DNA of 64,000 nt, from contig WTXD01000016.1 of NCBI GenBank assembly GCA_022496205.1, positions 124,001 through 188,000 of the forward strand, in the 5' to 3' direction. Made by a program: the position numbers and the translations under genes. Numbering within the stretch: position 1 is the stretch's first letter; the number at the start of each line of letters is the position of its first letter. The notes beneath the pieces were generated by a model. That model was not told where the DNA came from and searched no databases. It saw only the letters and a program-made list of their open reading frames with translations. This DNA is from Gloeopeniophorella convolvens (taxonomy: Eukaryota; Basidiomycota; Agaricomycetes; Russulales). Of this stretch, positions 56,764-64,000 are shown one piece after another.

Positions 56764-58626
56764 CTAAATCGTGAAGTTGTAGACGCGGATCCACTGTTCT
56801 GCGTGGTAACCCGTCTACCGCCAATGTAAGCACAAGCACGCCAATGCAATGCCACCTGTCGGGACGCACCGAATCCACAAACACAAGCCATTCATCATCC
56901 ATGAAAAACCGGCTGTCCCGGAAGCCCAGCATCATGATCTCGTAATAGGGCAGCGCAGAGGTAATGTCCTCGTGGAAGCACGACCCAGCTGCGATCGTAC
57001 TCGGCTCCAGTACGATCTTCGCGCTCCGCGCGGTGCCCATGCCGCGCGGCACGCGCCGTGCCTGCAGCTGCGCGAGGCGCGCGCCGTCGAAGTCGAGTAC
57101 GCGCAGCAGCGCGAGGTCATTTTCGACGACGATTGCGCGAGCCCCAGCGGTCGCGCGCGACGGATTGGGCGAGGGCCGGCCCAGGAGCTCGTGCCACCGC
57201 GTTGCGCTGGGACCCCATGCGGACCACTCTCTAACCGGCACGCCGCAGGAGAGCGCACTGGTCGCAGCCTTGAGCCACGGCGCTAGCTTGTGGGAGGAGT
57301 CCTGCGAGTCACCGGGTATACTTGGGGCTTGGGTAGGCTGAAAGGGGCTTGTGCATTCTGCTAGGGTGCGAAGCGTCCCGGCGTACGTCCAGAAAAGAAG
57401 CTGCTTGTGCTCTGGATCTGGGGACCCGTCGGAGCTGGTGATGTCGACGAAGAAGCAGAGGATAGAGTCCTCCAGAGAGCTAAGGAGCGGCACCCGGGGC
57501 ATAGGGGACGTGGATGTCGGAAAGTTCAGGCCCAGAGGTGCATTGCCAAGGACGTTCAGCGATACCGTAAAGCCGTGCTGTACAGGAGGCAGATTGAGGA
57601 TGCACAAAGTTTCGAGGGAGAGCGAACCCGATTTTTTTGCTGCGGTTATCCTGCACACCTCCAGGGAGAAGTCGCTCTTGCGTCCGAGAACGATAAGGTC
57701 ACTGGAAATGAATGACAACATTGGGAAATAGGAGTATGCTCGGCGGACCTGTTGCTAGTTAGTTGTCGTCGCTACGCGTTGAGTAGGTCCTTACCCAATG
57801 TATTTGACCGGTTTTCCAGTCGATGAGGTAGATACTCTGCGGAAGGGGAGGAGGATGCCATGTGAGCTGGGGAGTGACCATTACTGCCAATTGTCTCCCC
57901 ATAATCTCGACTTGCATCTCGACATCAGGTGGAAATTGACCTCTGAAACCTAGTTCAAAGATTGGCCTCGCGGCCCGGGTGTGGTGTCTTCCATTGGTGA
58001 AACCCAAGAGCTGAACCTCAAGGGGACCAGAAGTAACCTCGTGGCTGTAAAACTATAACGTGAGTCCGAGATTGAGACGTGGGATCTGGCATGGGATAAC
58101 TAACGGAATTATAATTGCTAGCAAGTCCTGACTGGTGTCTAATGCGTATCTTCGAACACCCAAGTCAGGATCAAGGCCGATATGAGTCCAGGAGGGGGTC
58201 CGTTGACTTGGAGGTTTCGAAAGCAGCGTCGACACATCAAGATATGACCAACCGAACGGGATTGGATCGTCAGGATTAACCCCACACACCGCCACATAAT
58301 ATCCGTTCTGGAAGGTGTGCTGCACCTTGCCTAGGAACTTTATACTCTGTGAGTGTGCGAGGAACACACTCGAGTAGATGTCAAAATCCTGCCACGCAGC
58401 CTCCCACCGATCCACACTGCAAAAACCAGAAAGTGAGAACTCTACAACAGAAGGATGACAAAAATAGTTACTAGGGCTGGATACGGGGTTGGAGCAGGGC
58501 AGAATGTTCAACGATTCCATGCATCCGATGGCATGACCATTTGCATGCTATGACATCCCGCACGGGTAAGTCCTGCAGGATATTGAGGATGAGTTCAGTG
58601 GGAAGCGAAAGGATGTTCATGGTCAT
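56764..58626 (-). CDS. F-box protein 2 (paralog of F-box 1)
   Basis: Start MTMNILSLPTELILNILQDL followed by VRDVIACKWSCHRMHGIV is the F-box. Downstream blocks align with F-box 1: RWEAAWQDFDI, FQNGYYVAVCG, FGWSYLDVSTLL, RRYALDTSQDLLAI, IYLIDWKTGQIHW, VRRAYSYFPMLSFISSDLIV, DFSLEVCRI, LLFWTYAGTLRTLAE, REWSAWGPSATRWHELL, ITSALPYYEIM and RFFMDDEWLVFVDS. A 55 nt intron (56815-56869) then joins a short last exon (56764-56814) reading TGYHAEQWIRVYNFTI and a stop; without splicing the frame would run to 56612. Other introns lie near 57725-57770, 58020-58085 and 58420-58470; the exact ends of the first intron are uncertain. Likely an SCF substrate receptor, target unknown. Orientation is opposite to F-box 1. 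Confidence 0.82.
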
Positions 58627-59547
58627 TGTCAACCCTGGACTGAGTCCAAGTCACGACAGGTGGTATCAATACAGCAGTTGCCGCGTTAGGACACCGTCAT
58701 AAGCTTATTCATTGTGGGAGCTCGGGATGGTTACAGAGTTGAAAACGAGGCCACACTCTAGGACGAAAGTCTATCTGGGCTGAGCGTCAGAATATGCAGA
58801 TCCTATTGGGAGTGGCATTTGGAAGAGGGGGTCGCGTTCGACACTGGCATCATAGTATTGGACAACGAAGTCAGGGTGAAGTTGTCCGCCACAGTCAATT
58901 GAACACCTGACACGTGCGCAACAATTTTGGAGACCGCGATGCGGAACTACAAATCCAACTGCTATTTTGAGGACGGCCATGCTCCCTGAGGGTCTTCAAG
59001 GACTCGACCCACTGCCCGCCCATTGAACCAGGCGAACTCAATATGGATAGTCAAGTTACAAGCTTCAGGGCTTAGCACTCAGCTCGAACTACAGCCTCTA
59101 ACTGAAATCAAGGAAGCATGGCTATCAGACAAGCTACTTGGATCAACAGGCAATTCATGACAACGACCTTTTCTCGGACGCTGTCTCAGTTGTTGAATGC
59201 CGTTTGGGTAACACCGACCCCTGGAAAAGCTGGGTCCCCAGTAACTTAGTCTTCTACACGAAGCAGACCTTAGTCACGGAAGACAGCCGTTCCGTTATCC
59301 GACAAGTGCCATTGCGCGACAAAACGACTACGTGATACGAAGGCTCACCAGCACCCACAGTGACGAACCGATGATTGTCGTTTGATTGTCCCGAGAGTAG
59401 CAATCCTCTCATCCTCTGTAGATACAGCCGCTCTCAGGCGATCAAACCAGGGGTGACGCCTTCTCGTCCCCATAAAAGCTGTCATATTGGTTCATGTCGA
59501 CGGCACGTATCATCTATGACGGGTTTGTAGCAATTGTCATGGTGATA
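58627..59547. other. Intergenic, F-box 2 to GNAT
   Basis: About 0.9 kb with no supported gene. Short open frames only. Confidence 0.5.
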
Positions 59548-60507
59548 TCAAGTGTGTGAACTCACTACGCGAACGACAATACCCTGCTTTTTCCAGTCTG
59601 GATTATCGTCCCCCAACACGTATTCGGCAGCCGTTTTATATCCCACGGAGTTGTAGAATCCAGTGTTTATAACGTTGCTCGAATCAAGATATGAGGGCTT
59701 CCCCTCTTCGTCCGCCTAGAGGAATAAAGCTATCTTCCAACCCGATAGACAGACTCCGGGAGACTTACTATCGCATTCATGGCACGCATGAGAGCCGTTC
59801 CATAGCCGTGGCCCTGAGATTCTGGGTCTGTAGCGATGCCGCCAATGTAGAAATACTTGAGGTGCTCGTCGCCTGGGAGAACACTTTCTCGCGCCTTCTC
59901 TGCTTTTGAAGATATCTCAGCACGGCGGGCCATTTGCTGGGGCGTCAGGAGGGTATCTGTTAAACGGAGCAAGAGCTGCAAGACGCGGAGAATTGCTCGG
60001 TCAATTGCGTCATGCGTCTGCAGAGGTGCCGAGGGGTCGATAGGCAGCACGCTATTCCAAGGACCGAGGTGAGTGAGTCATTAGCAAGCGATGGGGTCAA
60101 CGACTCAACATACAGGTTCACGAACGCGCTGCCGGGTGCTTCTTCGATGGTGAAGAGTAGCTTCTGCCGCACCGCCCGCCACAAGGCGAAGAATGTGATG
60201 GTAGCATGGACCCGCTTGAGGAGAGCTGACCTAAAGGAACCTCGGGCATCCTGCCGACTATGGTTAGCGCAGTGAAGTAATGAAAGTCAGCGGGAGCGCA
60301 CATCTGTACTATAAAGGTAGTCCATCATGGGATCGTGCACAAAAGCGCGCTTATTCGTGAGCATGACCTTGCGGAGGTGGCCTACAACCCCCGACACGAT
60401 AAGCCTCTGCTCAACAATGCAGGCGTAGGCAACTCACGGAACTTGGCGTGCACCACAACCGGCCCGTTATATTTGCCAGACATGGCGGGCTGCTCTGGCA
60501 GAGCCAT
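59548..60507 (-). CDS. GNAT-family N-acetyltransferase
   Basis: Five exons, complement 60438-60507, 60302-60381, 60114-60250, 59769-60051, 59548-59715, join in phase to 245 residues. Start MALPEQPAMSGKYNGPVVVH. N-terminal AFVHDPMMDYLYSTD and VHATITFFALWRAVRQK, then LKYFYIGGIATDPESQGHGY, the acetyl-CoA binding motif A (QGHGYGTALM, of the Q/RxxGxG/A type), then ADEEGKPSYLDSSN and NTGFYNSVGYKTAAEYVL, ending KKQGIVVRVVSSHT. The family transfers acetyl from acetyl-CoA to an amine; the substrate is unknown. Soluble and probably cytosolic. Intron 3 ends at a weak acceptor, with a good branch-site consensus (ctaatgac) about 27 nt upstream. A TATA box (60625-60631, minus) lies 118 bp before the ATG. 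Confidence 0.9.
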
Positions 60508-61974
60508 ACGCGTTCCCGATGGACGCACCCTGCATTGGCCGCCATCCCGCTCAACGGACCAGAAGGGCTTGAGTTTGAACATAGCAGGGAAAAGGAGCGA
60601 GCGCTGGAACCCAACGCGGTGACATTATATAAATGAGGCGGGTGCACATGCTTTGCCAATTGCGGAGGCATTCGAGCCAGGCACGGTCAAATATCGCGTT
60701 GATAGACGCCGCCAGTAGTAACGACATGCCAAAACGGGTACTACCCAGATAGCGAGTCCAATCTTCAAAGCAGATTCTAGGAGGACGTCCATTGACAGAG
60801 GTACAACGGCATTCTCATTTTCGCAGTGAGGTTACGAGTCGGTGGGCTGAACCGTCGAGAAGCTGAGATCCGTCGTTGTTATCTAGTATTTATGGTGTTG
60901 ATCGTGCGCAGTCGAAGACAACGGGCGATCCGCCCAGGTATCGACTGCGGAACCCCTTCTCTTGATGAGTGCACCACCTGGTCCCAAGGCGTCAATTGAG
61001 AATCAAAGGAAGGTCGTGCCATGACTCACCAAAGGCACAGTGACGGGAGAGTCTGGGCGCCGGCTGGCTATCGCCAGCAGAAGTCCCCTATGTCTCCCTG
61101 CACAGCGTTTCCGAGGAGACTGACGTACCATTGACGAGAGCACTCCCGTACAGTTCCTTTGGAGACGCAAGGCAGAGTCCTCAGGGATCTTGATTCTTCA
61201 GGCCTTCGGGATTGACAGCTTCCATGGTCCTTGGCCATCCAGGGGGGTGACGAGGTTGGCAACTGGTGGATAGAGCGTTTGGTTCTCGATGCGCTGCGTA
61301 CGTCATGCGTTGGTACAAGTTGCTGAAGAGCTGACCATTCCGAATCTTAATTCTCCGTGAGCCTCGCCGCGATGACTGGGACGAGCAGAATTAGCACGGA
61401 CTCGTCCGAACTCCACCACTCACGGGCACCGCTTGACACCACGTGAAGCCGGTCCGGAACCGTGAGAGCAGCCTACCCGTCTGGGCGAGGCTCAGCCACC
61501 TCTTACTTATTGCCTACTTAACACCGACACTTTATCGATATCACCGAACGAACTCCTCAAACCCCGCCGGACTGAACACCGACTGCGACTTCGAGTTGCC
61601 AGGCGACTTAAGCTCGGAAATTTTCTTCTACGGCCGACTTCTTGATGCTCCTTGGTTTTGGCTCGACTATAGAATTTTGCTGCCGCTAGTTGTCGAATAA
61701 CGATACCCTGGGTCGCACTGCGGTTCCGAATGCCGATCATCAAGCCCGCCAACACTAGAGTTGAATGTCTTGACTCCGACTCTTGAGATTTGCACTGTCT
61801 CACGCTTGCTCCAGTTTCTCGTGGTAGTACGCCTTATCTCTAGCTCATTCTTGCCTAAACGCCGACTTAGTCAGGTCCCTGAGTCGATCAGAAACAGGAT
61901 CTAGGAAGGAGTACGAAGTGGTGTTATGATTATACGTGGCCGCGATACTCGGTGTCAGCGCATGTCTGTCTCTG
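60508..61974. other. Gene-poor stretch
   Basis: Contains the GNAT promoter (TATATAA on the minus strand at 60625-60631). A minus-strand segment at about 61060-61260 has coding-like texture in mixed frames but no recognisable family. Plus frame 61443-61700 has no motif. No gene is supported. Confidence 0.4.
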
Positions 61975-61981
61975 TATAAAA
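61975..61981 (+). promoter_or_regulatory. TATA box of SDR-E
   Basis: TATAAAA, 67 bp before the ATG at 62048, the same distance as in SDR-A. Confidence 0.6.
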
Positions 61982-62047
61982 CCTCTACAATCATCAATGA
62001 GGTGACTACCATCCCCCTGTCTATTCAACTGCAGTCGATCAACTACA

Positions 62048-63288
62048 ATGGATGCCCTCGTTGGCTTTGATGAAGACCTCCCTGTTTCGCGCCACCATGA
62101 GTGATCCTATTCTGATCTACCGCTAGGAGAGCGGTTCTAACTCTGTTCCATAGCGTATACCCTACAATCGACCCGAAGGACGCCTACGCCAACAAGACGT
62201 ACAGCGGAAAGGTCGTACTTATCACCGGTGCTTCTCGCGGTATCGGACAGGAGACCGCCTTAACTTTTGCGAAGGCGGGTGCCAACGTGGTCATTGCCGC
62301 ACGTTCGCAGGAGACCCTGGATAAGACGACCGCTGTGATCTTCGGTGCTGTTCCCAGTGCACAGATCCTCTCCGTTCCTATAGACGTAAGGGACCCGAAC
62401 GCTGCGGAGGCGGCAGTACAGGCGACTCTCCGGCGTTTCGGGCGGCTCGATCTTGTGATCGCCAATGCTGGAGCATTGTCCAGCCTGGGCCACCGTGCGT
62501 ACACCATCATTCTGCCCCAGCAGGCTCGGTTGGGGAGCTTACAAAACTTAGGGCTGGAGACAAGGACCCCGAGCGCTGGTGGAACACTTTTGAAGTCAAC
62601 GTCCGCGGCGTATTCAATATAGTCCGGTTTGTGGCATCATTTTCTGCGTCATCAGGCATTGACCTTCGCGAAGTGCTTCTGTATCGGCCCTTGCGGAGTC
62701 TGAGGGTCGCATTGTGGTTGTCTCTTCAGCCGCTGCGCAGATCCGTCAGCCAGGTACAAGTGACTATTGTGTATCAAAGCATGCCATCGGCAGGCTGGTT
62801 GAGTTCATCGCGCTTGGTTCGTGGTACCAGGCTACCCGTCGTGTGTCACTGACTCTCTGAGCTCTCTTCAGAACATCCTGAACTTAAGGTTTTCTCATGC
62901 ACCCGGGCCTGATCCGGACTCAGATGACCCTCGAGGATGCGGGTGTCACGTGGTCCGAGTCGGAATTGTTCGACACGGTGCAATTGCCAGCCACGACGAT
63001 GCTGTGGCTTGCCTCTGGTAATGCCGACTGGTTGAACGGGAGGTGAGTGTTCATCTGTTTCGGCGTGTGGCCCTCATTCCGATCTGAACCCGACATGATA
63101 GGTTCATTTCTGCTAACTGGGATCTCGCGGAACTAGAAAGGGACTGGAAGGATAAAATCGTGGCAGGCAACGAACTCGTCAGCAAGCTGAGCATCCCCGA
63201 AAGAAGCCTCACCGGAGAAGTAGGCTTATATCGATGGCTGCCTACGCTGTCGTCCTGGCTGTCGTTATCAAATTGGAATAGGAGATGA
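62048..63288 (+). CDS. SDR array-family copy E: two one-base losses and stop loss
   Basis: Inverted, dispersed fifth copy of the A-D family. Expected exons: 62048-62100, 62154-62494, 62552-62626, 62674-62816, 62872-63042, and one from about 63102 to 63288. Exons 1, 2 and 4 (53, 341, 143 nt) match the array exactly. Exon 3 is 75 nt where A-D all have 76; the missing base is in a G run at its start. Exon 5 loses a base near 62896, before the HPGLIRTQM segment. Motifs are otherwise excellent: TGASRGIGQETALTFA, DVRDPNAA, VIANAGALS, VVVSSAAAQI (Ser present), SDYCVSKHAIGRLVEF, ADWLNGR, RDWKDKIVAGNELVSKLSIP. The usual stop after SIP is missing, adding about 25 residues. Leader VGFDEDLPV is shared with D. 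Either a young pseudogene or an assembly artefact. Confidence 0.85.
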
Positions 63289-63775
63289 AGAAGCAGGGAG
63301 AAGTATAACGGGTATACTAATCACGCGGGCGCGGAGCACTTACACCTGTCCCATGTATCAATCAGCATGGTATGTGAATGGTGGTCAGCGGAACGGGGGC
63401 TTTGCGAAGTGCGTATCTTGAAATGGCCCCCCGCAAGTTCGGGGTTTTCCTTATAAGGAAATTATCAGATCTCGCGATGATGAGCACAGTCGAATCGACC
63501 ATCCGCTATTCCGAGGCAGCACGACGGAACAACTGTACTGCATGGAGAGAAACGTAGTTAAGTCTCGTGACGTAGAGTACAGGGTAGCGGGCGCATAATT
63601 TGTAGATTCCTGCACGTTAGAGCCATCGAGCAATATGTCACAGGGCCTTGTAGAATAGGGGATCTGAAAACACAACGAACATGCAATGGGAGTCAAAGTC
63701 GATCCAACACCGTCCAAGTAGTCTCGGTAAAGGTCTGAGACGAGGTTTCAGCAACCCAGTATCGTTGAAGCGAGG
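63289..63775. other. Intergenic at right end
   Basis: No gene seen; 3' flanks of SDR-E (plus) and F-box 3 (minus), which converge here. Confidence 0.5.
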
Positions 63776-64000
63776 CTAGTTTGGCATATGCTCTTCTCGC
63801 ACGACACGATGGAAAGTAATCAGCTCTGTTGCACCGATGTCACCGAGTGCGTTCGCGTGATCCTGTGGGAGCGACCGTCTGCGCGAGTCCGAGAGTAGTT
63901 AGCTATACACTCACCTTGATATGCACAACCCATTCGTCGTCCATCAGAACTTGAGGATCCAGACCGCCTGCTGAGGTCTCGCAGTACGGGAGGCTGGAAA
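63776..64000 (-). CDS. F-box protein 3, C-terminal end only (right edge)
   Basis: Partial gene entering from the right edge. The exon at 63915-64000 reads SLPYCETSAGGLDPQVLMDD then EWVVHIK, matching the PYYE...MDDEW block near the C-termini of F-box 1 and F-box 2. A 52 nt intron (63863-63914) joins the last exon 63776-63862, encoding DHANALGDIGATELITFHRV and ending EEHMPN. The intron position agrees with the preferred splicing in the two paralogs. The F-box itself lies outside the window. Confidence 0.75.

Noticed and set aside
1..64000. CRISPR arrays, rRNA, tRNA or prokaryotic operons
   Set aside because: None seen; spliceosomal introns and gene families mark this as fungal nuclear DNA. Weak tRNA genes cannot be fully excluded by eye.

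Overview
The window looks like nuclear DNA of an agaricomycete basidiomycete (mushroom or polypore group). Genes are packed on both strands and split by many 45-65 nt GT-AG introns. Several families are typical of these fungi: a DUF6534 membrane protein, F-box families, a TAF4 subunit and a fused alpha/beta hydrolase. I saw no rRNA, tRNA, CRISPR array or complete transposon. Gene models were built by eye from splice sites, reading-phase continuity and comparison between paralogs inside the window; no database search was run.

Layout. 0-1.4 kb: N-terminal part of a DUF6534 gene (minus), cut by the left edge. 4.4-5.6 kb: a CBM21-type regulatory subunit of protein phosphatase 1. 6.8-8.0 kb: a decayed importin-beta relic (minus). 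9.5-10.8 and 15.5-16.7 kb: two paralogous SDR genes with the same exon plan. 17.3-19.2 kb: F-box protein 1. 19.8-23.0 kb: a CPSF2/Ydh1 homologue whose last three exons are four bases short. 23.4-25.4 kb: a DUF2264 protein (minus). 26.1-29.3 kb: two F-box/LRR-like paralogs. 30.5-31.2 kb: a dual-specificity-phosphatase-like protein whose catalytic Cys is Gly. 32.5-33.1 kb: a small basic protein. 34.4-35.9 kb: TAF4. 37.1-45.4 kb: a tandem array of four SDR genes (A-D, minus), with a MITE-like hairpin between A and B. 46.5-50.1 kb: a 15-exon alpha/beta hydrolase with a long C-terminal extension. 50.4-51.5 kb: an SDR of a third subfamily. 51.9-56.0 kb: two tandem alpha-tubulin genes. 56.8-58.6 kb: F-box protein 2. 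59.5-60.5 kb: a GNAT acetyltransferase. 62.0-63.3 kb: a fifth, inverted and damaged copy of the SDR array family (E). 63.8 kb to the right edge: the end of F-box protein 3.

Themes. The region mixes housekeeping genes (tubulin, TFIID, 3'-end processing) with local duplication: SDR 2+4+1(+1), F-box 3, F-box/LRR 2, alpha-tubulin 2. Exon lengths are conserved closely enough in the duplicated families to reveal lesions. SDR A, B and C look intact, SDR D has lost the catalytic Ser and the cofactor-loop Arg, and SDR E is two bases short and has lost its stop. Several other otherwise well-conserved genes carry isolated one-base lesions, mostly losses, often in short homopolymers. These are either uncorrected assembly errors or real pseudogenisation; this is the main caveat for the annotation. 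No wholly new multi-gene system is proven. The best leads are the SDR array with its altered member, the pseudophosphatase-like protein and the hydrolase fusion.
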